Below are positions 33,449 to 43,518 of a DNA stretch of 64,000 nt, in pieces (position 1 is the stretch's first letter; each line of letters starts with the position of its first letter). Source of the DNA: Crocinitomicaceae bacterium (GTDB lineage: Bacteria; Bacteroidota; Bacteroidia; Flavobacteriales_D; Crocinitomicaceae); NCBI GenBank assembly GCA_018402525.1, contig JAGYIR010000009.1, positions 1-64,000 on the forward strand, read 5' to 3'. The notes beneath the pieces were generated by a model, which saw only the letters and a program-made list of their open reading frames with translations, did no database searches and had not been told where the DNA came from. The translations under genes and the position numbers were made by a program.

Positions 33449-34981
33449 TTATTCCCACTCAATTGTCGCAGGTGGTTTTGAGCTAATATCGTAAGTCACT
33501 CGATTAATACCCTTCACTTGGTTGATAATTCTGTTGGAAACCTTCGCTAAAAACTCATACGGTAAATGGCACCAATCTGCGGTCATTCCATCGGTTGAAC
33601 TTACCGCTCTTAAAGCCACGGCATTTTCATAGGTTCTTTCATCTCCCATCACTCCAACCGACTGAATCGGAAGAAATATTGCTCCAGCTTGCCACACATC
33701 ATCATACAGTCCATCTTCTTTCAGAGAAGAGATGAAAATGTGATCAACGTCTTGCAAAATCGCGACCTTCTCAGGTGTGATATCTCCTAGTATTCTGATT
33801 CCAAGTCCTGGACCTGGGAACGGATGTCTCCCCAAAATGTTTTCATCGATATTCATCGAACGCCCGATTCTTCTGACCTCATCTTTGAATAACAACCTCA
33901 ACGGTTCAATTACTTTTAACTTCATGTAATCAGGAAGTCCACCGACGTTGTGGTGTGATTTTATCGTAGCGCTAGGTCCACCTGATGATGAAACCGATTC
34001 TATTACATCTGGATAAATTGTTCCTTGCCCCAACCATTTGGCATCTTTCACCAATTTCGACTCTTCATCAAAAACATCGATAAATACCTTTCCAATTGCT
34101 TTTCGCTTCGCTTCTGGGTCTGTTAACCCTTTTAATTCAGCATAAAATTTGGAGGATGCATCAACGCCTTTCACATTCAGCCCCATTCCTTTGTAGGATT
34201 CTAGTACAGAAACAAATTCATTCTTACGCAACAATCCATTATCGACAAAAATACAGTGCAAGTTCTTTCCAATCGCTTTGTGCAATAATACCGCAGCCAC
34301 GGATGAATCAACTCCTCCAGACAAACCTAAAATTACACTGTCATCTCCAATTTGTTCTTGCAAACGCGCAACGGTTTCTTCCACGAATGAGTCGGGTGTC
34401 CAGTCTTGTGCACAACCACAAACGTTCACTAAAAAGTTCTTCAACAAAATCGTTCCTTCCGTCGAATGGTATACTTCTGGATGAAATTGAATTCCAAATG
34501 TTTGCTCGTTCTCTACTTCAAATCCTGCAAATTCAACATCTTTGGTACTCGCTATTACTTTGTAACCTGCTGGAACGTTTTTTATGGTGTCGCCGTGTGA
34601 CATCCACACTTGTGAGCCCTCACTCATTCCTTTGGTTAATATATTCTCTTGGTCTACAAAAGATAAATTTGCACGACCATATTCTCTTATTGTCGATGGA
34701 AGTACTTCTCCTCCAAAATTACTCGCTAAAAATTGCGCTCCAAAACAAACTCCCAACAAAGGCAGTTTACCTTTTATTTTAGTTAAATCGGGTTTAGGAG
34801 ACGCTGCATCTCTTACTGAAAATGGACTCCCTGAAAGAATAACGCCTTTTGTGTTCTCATTGAGCTCTGGACACTTGTTCCAAGGATGAATTTCACAGTA
34901 AATATTTAATTCGCGGACCCTGCGTGCAATCAGTTGAGTGTACTGCGATCCAAAGTCAAGTATAATTATTTTTTCATGCAT
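33449..34981 (-). CDS. guaA: GMP synthase (glutamine-hydrolysing) GuaA
   Basis: The 510-residue enzyme makes GMP from XMP. The N-terminal class I glutaminase domain has the oxyanion and nucleophile segment GVCFGAQF (Cys79) and the His/Glu pair in [11 protein letters not shown]. The ATP-pyrophosphatase domain has the P-loop [14 protein letters not shown], and the C-terminal dimer domain ends in the invariant KPPATIEWE. Length and domain order are canonical. A TATCTTTG element lies 4 nt before the ATG, so the mRNA is probably leaderless. Confidence 0.97.
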   Translation of the reverse strand: MHEKIIILDFGSQYTQLIARRVRELNIYCEIHPWNKCPELNENTKGVILSGSPFSVRDAASPKPDLTKIKGKLPLLGVCFGAQFLASNFGGEVLPSTIREYGRANLSFVDQENILTKGMSEGSQVWMSHGDTIKNVPAGYKVIASTKDVEFAGFEVENEQTFGIQFHPEVYHSTEGTILLKNFLVNVCGCAQDWTPDSFVEETVARLQEQIGDDSVILGLSGGVDSSVAAVLLHKAIGKNLHCIFVDNGLLRKNEFVSVLESYKGMGLNVKGVDASSKFYAELKGLTDPEAKRKAIGKVFIDVFDEESKLVKDAKWLGQGTIYPDVIESVSSSGGPSATIKSHHNVGGLPDYMKLKVIEPLRLLFKDEVRRIGRSMNIDENILGRHPFPGPGLGIRILGDITPEKVAILQDVDHIFISSLKEDGLYDDVWQAGAIFLPIQSVGVMGDERTYENAVALRAVSSTDGMTADWCHLPYEFLAKVSNRIINQVKGINRVTYDISSKPPATIEWE

Positions 34982-34985
34982 GCGG

Positions 34986-34993
34986 CAAAGATA
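34986..34993 (-). promoter_or_regulatory. -7 element TATCTTTG, leaderless start of guaA
   Basis: A perfect TAnnTTTG match on the minus strand, ending 4 nt before the guaA start codon at 34981. Confidence 0.55.
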
Positions 34994-35194
34994 ATCTGAA
35001 TCGTGTTATTTACTGCCATTAAATATGTGTTTTTTTAGTTCCTAGATTTAAAACCGATTAAAAGATTTAAGATATATTTACAGCCTATTAAAAATGAAGT
35101 AACAAATTGAATCAGTGAACCTACTACACTGAGCTAATTTAAAATGAAAAAACTTAACGTTGATGCAGCTTATTCAACTTAAGGAATGAGAACT

Positions 35195-36055
35195 ATGTCA
35201 AATAAAATTAAATCGCTGTACCGATTTTTATCTAGTAAGTTTCAATCCATACACTTGGATTACCCTGTAAATCCTACACCGAGATATGGACATGGAAAAC
35301 CTCCACATGAAGGGCTCTATGAACTTATCAATGCAAACAGAGCGCAGTATGCATCGCGATTAACAGGTTTTTTAAGGTACAGTGATAAACTACAAACAAT
35401 TAAGGACAGTACTCTTGAAACGGACGAAAACAATCCAACATGGAACAATCAGTTTTTACCGGGACTGGACATCATAGGTATTTATGGAATGATTGCAACA
35501 TCAAAACCATCGACGTACATCGAAATTGGATCGGGTAATTCGACCAAAGTCGCACGAAAAGCAATTACCGAAAATAACCTTGCAACGAAAATCACATCCA
35601 TTGATCCTTTTCCTAGGGCGAACATTGATCATTTAGCGGATACAGTGATCCGATCACCATTTGAGAACCTGAAGGAAAACCAATTCATTATTGAAAGTTT
35701 AGGTGAAAATGACATTTTGTTCATTGATAATTCACATCGAGTTTTCCCGAATTCAGATGCGATGATATGCTTTTTGGAAATTCTTCCTCGACTTAAAAAA
35801 GGTGTCATTGTTCATATACATGACGTGTATTTGCCTTACGATTACCCACAATTTATGTGCGACAGGTTTTACAACGAACAATATTTGTTAGCTGCCTTTA
35901 TTCTTGCAAATCCTGAGAAATACCAGACCATTCTTCCAAATTTCTTTATCAGCGAAGACCCTGAACTTGCCAACATCGTATCACCCTTTTGGGAACATAC
36001 ACATCTAAAAAATGTTGAAAGACACGGTGGATCGTTTTGGTTGCAAATAAATTAA
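35195..36055 (+). CDS. Class I SAM-dependent methyltransferase-like protein
   Basis: The product (about 286 residues) has a Rossmann methyltransferase core: glycine-rich motif STYIEIGSGNSTKVARKA, an acidic strand end TSIDPFPR, and DILFIDNSHRVFPNSDA followed by GVIVHIHDVYLPYDYPQ. This pattern fits the Methyltransf_24-type family often found in cell-surface glycan loci. An AAGGA at 35181-35185 lies 9 nt before the ATG at 35195, so I prefer this start to the ATG at 35186. It stands alone between guaA and secA; the substrate is unknown. Confidence 0.75.
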   Translation: MSNKIKSLYRFLSSKFQSIHLDYPVNPTPRYGHGKPPHEGLYELINANRAQYASRLTGFLRYSDKLQTIKDSTLETDENNPTWNNQFLPGLDIIGIYGMIATSKPSTYIEIGSGNSTKVARKAITENNLATKITSIDPFPRANIDHLADTVIRSPFENLKENQFIIESLGENDILFIDNSHRVFPNSDAMICFLEILPRLKKGVIVHIHDVYLPYDYPQFMCDRFYNEQYLLAAFILANPEKYQTILPNFFISEDPELANIVSPFWEHTHLKNVERHGGSFWLQIN

Positions 36056-36208
36056 GGTCGTCGCAATTATTTAATGTTTAAATAGACAATTTGTCATGAA
36101 ATGATTGTTTGGAATAATTTGTGACAACTCACAGCAATATTATAAACTATAAACTTCTTCGAGTACGTATATTTCATTAATTTTACCTCTCGATTTTAAT
36201 CAAATAAA

Positions 36209-39200
36209 ATGGCATTCAACATATTCAAAAAAATCCTTGGTGATAAGTCTGCAAAAGACCGTAAAGAGTACCAACCTTCTATCGATAAGGCAAACGAATT
36301 TCAAGCAGCACTTCGCTCTATTTCTGATGATGAACTGAGGGCCAAAACAAATGAATTTAAGGCATTGATTAAAAATGCGATTCAGCCATTGGAGGATGAA
36401 TTAAGTCAACTTAAAGCTACTGCCTCTGATATTTCTACTGCTGTTCAGGACAAAGAGGCACTGTTTGAATCCATCGATAAATTAGGAAAATCCATTGATG
36501 AGAAAATAGAAGAAGTGCTTGAAGAAATTCGCCCAGAAGCTTTTGCTGTAGTAAAAGAAACGGCTAGAAGATGGTCGGAAAATGGGAGGTTAGAAGTCAC
36601 CGCACAACAATTTGATAAAGATTTAGCAGCTGCGAAGGATGGGATTACCATTGAAGGTGAGAAAGCCATTTGGAGCAATACATGGACAGCAGCAGGTGCC
36701 GAGACAAAATGGAACATGGTACATTACGATGTCCAACTGATGGGTGGTGGTGTTTTACACCGTGGAAATATTGCTGAGATGCAAACGGGTGAAGGGAAAA
36801 CATTGGTTGCAACTTTGCCAGTATACTTGAATGCACTTTCAGGTAAAGGCGTTCACGTGGTTACTGTCAACGACTATTTAGCGAAACGTGACTCGGAATG
36901 GATGGGGCCGCTGTATCAATTTCATGGTTTAACTGTTGACTGTATCGATAAACACCGACCAAATTCTCCTGAACGCAAAAAAGCCTACCTAAGTGATATC
37001 ATTTTTGGAACAAATAACGAGTTCGGTTTTGACTACCTGCGAGACAATATGGCAGCAAGTCCAGATGATCTTGTTCAACAAAAACATCACTTTGCTATTA
37101 TTGATGAGGTCGATTCAGTCTTGATTGATGATGCGCGAACACCATTGATTATTTCAGGTCCAACTCCTCGTGGAGACGAACATGAGTTTCATCAACTAAA
37201 ACCACGTGTTGAAAATATTGTAGCTGAACAACGAAAATTTGTGACGCATTGCCTTGCAGAAGCAAAAAAATTATTGACTGTTATCAATGGCAATGTTGAA
37301 AATGGAAAAGATGCCAAGCAAATGTTGGAAGAAGGTGGAATTGCCTTGCTTCGTGCATTTAGAGGTCTCCCAAGAAATAAAGCATTGATTAAATACCTTT
37401 CTGAGCCAGGAATTAAAGCACATCTCCAAAAAACGGAGAACTTCTATATGCAAGAGCAAGGAAAGCATATGAAGAAAATTGACAAGGAACTTTTCTTCGT
37501 TATCGATGAGAAAAACAATACGATTGAACTGACTGACAAAGGAATTGATTTAATTTCCGGAAATGAGGATAGAGAATTTTTCGTAATGCCAGATATTGGT
37601 TCTGAAATCGCTCAATTGGAAAAGGAAAAATTAACTCAAGATAAATTTCAGGAAAGAAAAGATGAGCTAATTCGTGATTATAGCATCAAATCGGAGCGAA
37701 TTCACTCAATCAATCAATTATTGAAAGCATATACGCTTTTTGAAAAGGAAGTTGAATATGTCATTCTAGAAGGAAAGGTGAAAATTGTCGATGAACAAAC
37801 GGGTCGTATCATGGAAGGTCGTCGTTATTCAGACGGATTACACCAAGCGATTGAAGCAAAGGAAGATGTACAAGTAGAAGCGGCAACTCAGACCTATGCA
37901 TCGATTACACTTCAGAACTATTTCAGAATGTACCACAAACTTTCGGGTATGACGGGTACAGCAGAAACTGAAGCGAAAGAATTTTGGGACATCTACAAAC
38001 TGGATGTTGTCGTTATTCCAACGAATCGTCCAATTCAACGAAAAGACCAACATGATTTTGTATTCAAAACAGCGCGTGAAAAATACAACGCTGTGATTGA
38101 AAAAATAGAGGAATTGGTTGAGGCTAACCGTCCTGTTTTGGTAGGAACGACAACTGTTGAGATTTCTGAACTTTTAAGTCGAATGCTTAAAATGAAAGGA
38201 ATTAATCACCAAGTATTGAATGCCAAGTACCACCAAAAAGAGGCGGAAATTGTTGCTGAGGCTGGAAAACCGAAGGCAGTTACAATTGCTACCAACATGG
38301 CCGGTCGTGGAACCGATATTAAATTAGGTGAAGGCGTAAAAGAAGCTGGAGGTTTAGCGATTATCGGTACGGAGCGTCACGATTCCAGACGTGTTGACCG
38401 TCAGTTGAGAGGTCGCTCTGGACGTCAAGGAGATCCAGGATCTTCTCAGTTCTTCGTTTCGTTGGAAGACGATTTGATGCGTAAATTTGGTTCTGAGCGA
38501 ATTGCCAAATTGATGGATAGAATGGGATTGAAGGAAGGCGAAGTCATTACACACAGTATGGTTTCAAAATCCATCGAACGTGCGCAGAAAAAAGTGGAAG
38601 AAAACAACTTCGGTATTCGTAAACGTTTGCTCGAGTATGATGACGTTATGAACGCTCAGCGTAAAGCAATTTACAAGAAACGTAAACACGCGTTGTTTGG
38701 AGATCGTTTGGATTTAGACATCGATAACATGTTCTACGACACCAGTGAATCTATCGTTTATGCGCACGACAAAAGCAATTTTGAAGCCTTCGATCACGAA
38801 CTATTGCGTGTAGTAGGTATTCAATCCCCTGTAACTGAAGATGAGTATGCATCCATCGACGATCGTGCATTGGTCGACAAGGTGTATGATGCAATGCGCT
38901 CACATTACGATCGTAAAAATGAGCGAATCGGAGAGATGGCTTTACCACAAATTAAGCATGTCTTCGAAACGATGTCAGATAAATACCAAAACATTGTATT
39001 ACCGTTGACAGATGGTAAAAAAGAGATGCCTTTGGTGATCAACCTAGAAAGTGCAGTGAAAAGCGAAGGAAAAGAAATTTCCAAGGCATTTGAAAAGAAC
39101 ATTATTCTTGGGATGATTGACAATGAGTGGAAAGAGCATTTACGTGAAATGGATGACTTGCGTTCTGCGGTAAACAACGCTCAATACGAACAAAAAGATC

Positions 39201-39547
39201 CGTTGCTGGTATACAAACTTGAGTCTTTCGAATTGTTTAAATCAATGCTTAGTCGACTAAATGGTGAATCCATTGAATTGTTGATGAAACTAAACCTAAA
39301 AGTTTCTCAAGAAATTGAAAGTACGAACAAGGCAATTACACCTCAAAGCAATTACGCGCAAGCGCAAGCAACTTCTGCTCCGAGCAAAGAAATAGCTGGA
39401 CGAGAAGGGTACAGTGAAGCAATTCAAAATTCTGCGAATCGAGAACCGGTAAAACAACAACCCATTGTTACTGAAAAAACTGTAGGAAGAAACGACCCTT
39501 GTCCTTGTGGAAGTGGTAAGAAATTCAAACAATGCCACGGGAAGTAG
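36209..39547 (+). CDS. secA: Preprotein translocase ATPase SecA
   Basis: The 1112-residue protein is the motor of the Sec system. The Walker A segment [48 protein letters not shown] and the [26 protein letters not shown] segment are diagnostic. A zinc-binding SEC-C motif closes the chain ([20 protein letters not shown]). It is longer than E. coli SecA (901) because of insertions in the first nucleotide-binding/crosslinking region, usual in Bacteroidota. The next gene starts 15 nt after it. T9SS cargo encoded in this window need Sec first, so SecA is upstream of that pathway. Confidence 0.97.
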   Translation: MAFNIFKKILGDKSAKDRKEYQPSIDKANEFQAALRSISDDELRAKTNEFKALIKNAIQPLEDELSQLKATASDISTAVQDKEALFESIDKLGKSIDEKIEEVLEEIRPEAFAVVKETARRWSENGRLEVTAQQFDKDLAAAKDGITIEGEKAIWSNTWTAAGAETKWNMVHYDVQLMGGGVLHRGNIAEMQTGEGKTLVATLPVYLNALSGKGVHVVTVNDYLAKRDSEWMGPLYQFHGLTVDCIDKHRPNSPERKKAYLSDIIFGTNNEFGFDYLRDNMAASPDDLVQQKHHFAIIDEVDSVLIDDARTPLIISGPTPRGDEHEFHQLKPRVENIVAEQRKFVTHCLAEAKKLLTVINGNVENGKDAKQMLEEGGIALLRAFRGLPRNKALIKYLSEPGIKAHLQKTENFYMQEQGKHMKKIDKELFFVIDEKNNTIELTDKGIDLISGNEDREFFVMPDIGSEIAQLEKEKLTQDKFQERKDELIRDYSIKSERIHSINQLLKAYTLFEKEVEYVILEGKVKIVDEQTGRIMEGRRYSDGLHQAIEAKEDVQVEAATQTYASITLQNYFRMYHKLSGMTGTAETEAKEFWDIYKLDVVVIPTNRPIQRKDQHDFVFKTAREKYNAVIEKIEELVEANRPVLVGTTTVEISELLSRMLKMKGINHQVLNAKYHQKEAEIVAEAGKPKAVTIATNMAGRGTDIKLGEGVKEAGGLAIIGTERHDSRRVDRQLRGRSGRQGDPGSSQFFVSLEDDLMRKFGSERIAKLMDRMGLKEGEVITHSMVSKSIERAQKKVEENNFGIRKRLLEYDDVMNAQRKAIYKKRKHALFGDRLDLDIDNMFYDTSESIVYAHDKSNFEAFDHELLRVVGIQSPVTEDEYASIDDRALVDKVYDAMRSHYDRKNERIGEMALPQIKHVFETMSDKYQNIVLPLTDGKKEMPLVINLESAVKSEGKEISKAFEKNIILGMIDNEWKEHLREMDDLRSAVNNAQYEQKDPLLVYKLESFELFKSMLSRLNGESIELLMKLNLKVSQEIESTNKAITPQSNYAQAQATSAPSKEIAGREGYSEAIQNSANREPVKQQPIVTEKTVGRNDPCPCGSGKKFKQCHGK

Positions 39548-39562
39548 CGCTGAACTAGTTTT

Positions 39563-40324
39563 GTGAAAGATTCCATTCGAAAAGTTTCAATTGTTGGATA
39601 TGGGAATGTAGGTTCCCATCTCGTGAATGCGTTTGAATCGAATGGTGTTGAGGTGAGCAAAGTACTTGTACGAAGCCTTCCTTCAAATCGCAGTATTGAT
39701 TTTATAACAGATATTCAAGGCCTCCCCAGCAAGTCATTTGTACTTGTTTGCGTGCCTGATGATCAAATATCTGAGGTAATTGGGTCTATTCCCTCGAATT
39801 GTTCAGTAGCTTATACTTCAGGTGCAAAAGCAATATCTGTACTGCCAGAGCGTGACGATTTAGGAGTTTTCTATCCATTGCAATCATTTACAAAAGGCAT
39901 AGAACTGGACTTGTCAGAAGTTCCGTTTTTTATTGAAGCGAACAACAGTGCATTTGAAGGACAACTTTCGGAGTTGGCCTCCAGGATCAGTAATAATGTC
40001 AAACTTGCAGCATCTGAAGAACGCATGAAATTACATGTTGCTGCCGTCTTCGTAAACAATTTTACGAATCATTTGTTTCATGTCGCGAATTCTTATTTAG
40101 AAAGTCGCGCCTTAGATTTTAACGATTTAAAGCCGCTCATTTCGGAAACGTTAAGAAAAATTGAATCAGAATCACCCTACAATGTACAAACGGGACCTGC
40201 TCGAAGAGGAGATAAAAAGACGATTGATGCACATTTGAAACTATTGAACGGAATTGAAAAAGAACTTTACACCTTATTGACCAAGAGTATTCAACAAACC
40301 TACAAAACTGATGATAAGTTATAA
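39563..40324 (+). CDS. Rossmann-fold DUF2520 protein
   Basis: The 253-residue product has an N-terminal NAD(P)-binding motif (VSIVGYGNVGSHLVNAF) and a helical DUF2520 domain (about 125-245: FVNNFTNHLFHVANSYLE, SPYNVQTGPARRGDKKTIDAHLK). It resembles F420-dependent/3-hydroxyisobutyrate-type oxidoreductases; the reaction is unknown. The start is GTG, 15 nt after secA, and its end overlaps kdsC by 14 nt, so the pair is translationally coupled. Confidence 0.82.
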   Translation: MKDSIRKVSIVGYGNVGSHLVNAFESNGVEVSKVLVRSLPSNRSIDFITDIQGLPSKSFVLVCVPDDQISEVIGSIPSNCSVAYTSGAKAISVLPERDDLGVFYPLQSFTKGIELDLSEVPFFIEANNSAFEGQLSELASRISNNVKLAASEERMKLHVAAVFVNNFTNHLFHVANSYLESRALDFNDLKPLISETLRKIESESPYNVQTGPARRGDKKTIDAHLKLLNGIEKELYTLLTKSIQQTYKTDDKL

Positions 40325-40829
40325 AGAACGACTGACAAAGGTGACCACGTTTATTTTTGATGTAGACGGTGTACTTACCAACGGGGAAGTTATGTTATAC
40401 AATGACGAGGTCGTGCGAACATTAAATTCACGTGATGGATATGCCATTCAATACGCTAAAAAAATGGGGTATCGGATATTAATTATTACAGGTGGAACAT
40501 CGGAATCACTAAAGAATCGACTGCTTCTTTTGGGTTGTGAAGAAGTTGTACTATCTTCTATAAACAAGCTGGTTGACTATCAAAAGTTACAGGGAAAATA
40601 TGGTTTTACCGATGAGCAAGTCGTATACATGGGAGATGACATACCTGATTACGAGGTCTTAAAACGAGTAGGTGTCGCTACCTGCCCGCAAGATGCCGCA
40701 GTAGAGGTAAAGGATATCTGCCACTATCAATCACCTTACCTCGGTGGAAACCGTTGTGTCAGAGATATCATTGAACAAACCCTTCGTGTTCAAGGAAAAT
40801 GGTTTTCAGACATGGCGTTTGAATGGTAG
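40311..40829 (+). CDS. kdsC: KDO-8-phosphate phosphatase (KdsC-like HAD)
   Basis: The 172-residue HAD protein has the DxD nucleophile motif FIFDVDGVLTNGE (Asp17, Asp19), the Thr of motif II in ILIITGGTS, and the motif III/IV segment VVYMGDDIPDYEVL. Short size without a cap domain and the VLTNGE/RDG pattern match KdsC, which removes phosphate from KDO-8-P in LPS core synthesis. It overlaps the DUF2520 gene by 14 nt, a pairing common in Bacteroidota. It is convergent with the next gene. Confidence 0.85.
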   Translation: MISYKERLTKVTTFIFDVDGVLTNGEVMLYNDEVVRTLNSRDGYAIQYAKKMGYRILIITGGTSESLKNRLLLLGCEEVVLSSINKLVDYQKLQGKYGFTDEQVVYMGDDIPDYEVLKRVGVATCPQDAAVEVKDICHYQSPYLGGNRCVRDIIEQTLRVQGKWFSDMAFEW

Positions 40830-40834
40830 AGGTC

Positions 40835-42292
40835 CTATCGCACAATTCGCAGTTGACTGCGCATCGGTGTTAAATTCTCACCGCTAAATTCCATTATATA
40901 TACTCCTGCATTGTAACTAGAAACGTCCATTTGCACTTTCATCGAGAATGTTTGAGACCCAACAAGTTCACCGAGTGCATTGTACAATTTAAGGGAACTG
41001 TAATTACCATTTTCTGTAACAACGTTAACAGAGTTACTCGCTGGATTTGGATAGACAACGATATCATTCACTAATTCGACCTCATCGAGTGCAACAACAT
41101 CACTTACTGATGAGTTATCAGCAATCGGGAATTCATCATTTGGACCAATTTTATAGACAAAAATCTCGTTACCACCAGAAATAACTCCTGTTGTATAACC
41201 AACCATTACAGCACCGCCATCACTCGTTGGAATAAGTTCACCAATAACATCTGGATTTTCAAAACCAATGGGATATGTTCCGTCCCACGTAAATCCACCT
41301 TGTAGATGTTTTGTAATATTAATGTCGTTTCCGCCCTCGTAGGTTAACGGATTAACTACATGTAAACCTATGTAATAATCGTCATTCGATCCATACTCAA
41401 TTATGCTCAAATTGTCAGCATCTCCTTCAGCTGTTACGTGGTATCCACCACCATGAACATTATTCATGTAATGAATGAAGTAATAGGGATCAATACCGTC
41501 CATTGCATCGCCATCGGCTCCTCCGACTCCAAAAAGCGTATTGGGACCAGTGAACACAACGTCATTTACCCAGTGATTTCCAGTATTTCCAATCGTATCT
41601 TGCCAATAAACGGTTCCATCTTCATGGAGATACATAAGAAACCCTTTGGTCATCAATGAATCCTCAATGTAAATATGTCCCCCTATTAAAAAGGTAGAAT
41701 CGGTATAGGCCTCGATACAGGTCGCAAAATCCGGTCCTCCACCACCAATAACCTTGGTCCAAAGGGTATCTCCTGCGCTATCTGTTCGTACAATATATAT
41801 ATTTTGATTGTCCGTTTCATTTGAGCTCGTCTCTCCCACCATAATCGTTCCAGTATCACGGGTAAGTGCGGCATCGTGCACACGTTCCCAACCAGTTCCA
41901 CCGTACGATCTCTCCCATTCCAGTGTTCCAGCCTCGTCTACCTTGGCAAGGTAATAGTCGAAGTCACCTGCTCCAAATGAGTTGGTATATCCACAAATGA
42001 AATAGCCAAAATCCTTTTTGTGTAAAACACGTCTTCCAGATTCAGATTCAGCTCCGCCGTAATGGTTCGACCATATATAATTCCCCAAACTATCAATTTT
42101 CATCAGAAATGCTTGCGCCGACCCACTAAAACTGCTGGATGAACCCGTAATTACATAACTACTGTCTTCCAATTGAACAATCCCTTGGCCTTGATCCGAC
42201 CCATTGTTCGTATAAAGATTAAAAAATTGAATCTGTCCAAAACACCATGTGCTCCCAACAATTGCTATGATTAAAGTGATTAAAATGCGCAT
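40835..42292 (-). CDS. T9SS cargo protein with beta-propeller-like repeats
   Basis: The protein (about 485 residues from the chosen start) has a signal peptide (MRILITLIIAIVGSTWCFGQ). Repeats of about 50-60 residues follow, with patterns like QAFLMKIDSLGNYIWSNHYGG, DYYLAKVDEAGTLEWERSYGG and NIYIVRTDSAGDTLWTKVIGG, a known propeller-like repeat of secreted Bacteroidota proteins. The C-terminal type A T9SS sorting domain begins at IVVYPNPASNSVNV and ends MRSQLRIVR. I chose the ATG at 42292 because the signal peptide begins there. It overlaps the preceding DUF5723 gene by 13 nt. Confidence 0.8.
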   Translation of the reverse strand: MRILITLIIAIVGSTWCFGQIQFFNLYTNNGSDQGQGIVQLEDSSYVITGSSSSFSGSAQAFLMKIDSLGNYIWSNHYGGAESESGRRVLHKKDFGYFICGYTNSFGAGDFDYYLAKVDEAGTLEWERSYGGTGWERVHDAALTRDTGTIMVGETSSNETDNQNIYIVRTDSAGDTLWTKVIGGGGPDFATCIEAYTDSTFLIGGHIYIEDSLMTKGFLMYLHEDGTVYWQDTIGNTGNHWVNDVVFTGPNTLFGVGGADGDAMDGIDPYYFIHYMNNVHGGGYHVTAEGDADNLSIIEYGSNDDYYIGLHVVNPLTYEGGNDINITKHLQGGFTWDGTYPIGFENPDVIGELIPTSDGGAVMVGYTTGVISGGNEIFVYKIGPNDEFPIADNSSVSDVVALDEVELVNDIVVYPNPASNSVNVVTENGNYSSLKLYNALGELVGSQTFSMKVQMDVSSYNAGVYIMEFSGENLTPMRSQLRIVR

Positions 42293-43515
42293 GATAATCG
42301 AATAAATAATGATTGTCCACTTGATTTTTTTGTCACCCATCCAGCGACATTTTCCGAACTTAAGCCAATTGAATACTTGTCAAATCTTGCCCCTGCATAA
42401 ATGCCTCCTCGTAGTTTTCCAAAACCACCGTAGGACAAATTAGCTCCGATATTCAACCACTTGGCAGCTTTGTAATCAATACCCCCAAATACATATGGAC
42501 TGTACAAAAGCGTTGTATAGAGGCGTATACCAAAAAACGACTGCCATTTTTGGTCTTGCATGTGGTCAACAATTTTGGCAATTTGTATAAATCCAGGTAA
42601 CATTTCGGTACGATTTCTCTCTGTCGGACGAATTCCCAATGTATCTAATAGACTAAAGGTAGTATCTTGAAAAATTGAAGATTCACCAACCAAGTCATCA
42701 AAGGTTAAGCCCGTAAAGGTAATCGTTGTGTCAAACTCATACACTTTTTGCTTTTCGTACATGTAAGCCACACCTAAGTTATTTGCTCTTAATTGAATGA
42801 CTGCAGTTCTGTCCTTTAACCAATTCACACCTGTTTTAAGATCGATATCCACTCCTACACCGATTCCCTGATTAAATTTTTTCGAATTGGTTTGTTCAAA
42901 ACTTCCCTGTAATAAAATATCAATTGTTTCTCCATCGGCATGCTGGTAAAACTCCGCTTTTCTAAACTCCGCTGAAGTACGATTGCTAATGTTGTAGAAG
43001 TTCAGAGAAACACTGGATTTTGATTTCGCACTGATAAGTCCCAACCCTACTTTTTGAAACGTCATAACCGAAAACCTAGATCCAGAAAAATTCATGGTAT
43101 CACCCATGTACCTATCGTTTCCATAAAACACGGCACCAAACAGATCTTTGGAATAGATGACTCCCGCAAACGTGTTATAGCCGACTTTCACATTAAAACC
43201 CCAATCTTTTGATTTGAAAAGGCGCTTGGTATAATTTCTGTACTCAATTTCCCCACCTAAAACTGCACCAATACGGTTAATTGCGCCATGGCGATTAAAT
43301 GAATTGTCTTTAATTTCTTCTGTAATATAACCACCACGTACAAATTTTGAAAGCATATCGTTCTGAATAGATGTGCCATAATAATCAGCGCCGCCGTCCA
43401 ATATAATCTCATGATTTACTCCAATCGTATCATAATTAATAGGCATTAATTGAGAATACGCTACACCTGAAATCAAAAGTATACAGCAAACAACAAGTTG
43501 AACTAATCTATACAT
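42280..43515 (-). CDS. DUF5723 outer-membrane protein
   Basis: The 411-residue protein has a signal peptide (CCILLISGVAYSQ) and a long series of amphipathic strands with the glycine-rich ends typical of a beta-barrel (NIGANLSYGGFGKLRGGIYAG, FDKYSIGLSSENVAGWV). It matches the DUF5723 family, outer-membrane proteins distantly like PorV/FadL. It sits between a lipoprotein gene (3-nt gap) and a T9SS cargo gene (13-nt overlap), suggesting a co-produced surface assembly. A second DUF5723 gene is at the right edge of the window. Confidence 0.72.
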   Translation of the reverse strand: MYRLVQLVVCCILLISGVAYSQLMPINYDTIGVNHEIILDGGADYYGTSIQNDMLSKFVRGGYITEEIKDNSFNRHGAINRIGAVLGGEIEYRNYTKRLFKSKDWGFNVKVGYNTFAGVIYSKDLFGAVFYGNDRYMGDTMNFSGSRFSVMTFQKVGLGLISAKSKSSVSLNFYNISNRTSAEFRKAEFYQHADGETIDILLQGSFEQTNSKKFNQGIGVGVDIDLKTGVNWLKDRTAVIQLRANNLGVAYMYEKQKVYEFDTTITFTGLTFDDLVGESSIFQDTTFSLLDTLGIRPTERNRTEMLPGFIQIAKIVDHMQDQKWQSFFGIRLYTTLLYSPYVFGGIDYKAAKWLNIGANLSYGGFGKLRGGIYAGARFDKYSIGLSSENVAGWVTKKSSGQSLFIRLSCAF

Positions 43516-43518
43516 CCT

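Noticed and set aside
34096-34782. 228-codon plus-strand open frame
   Set aside because: It is antisense to guaA, which is complete and highly conserved; the frame shows no family features.
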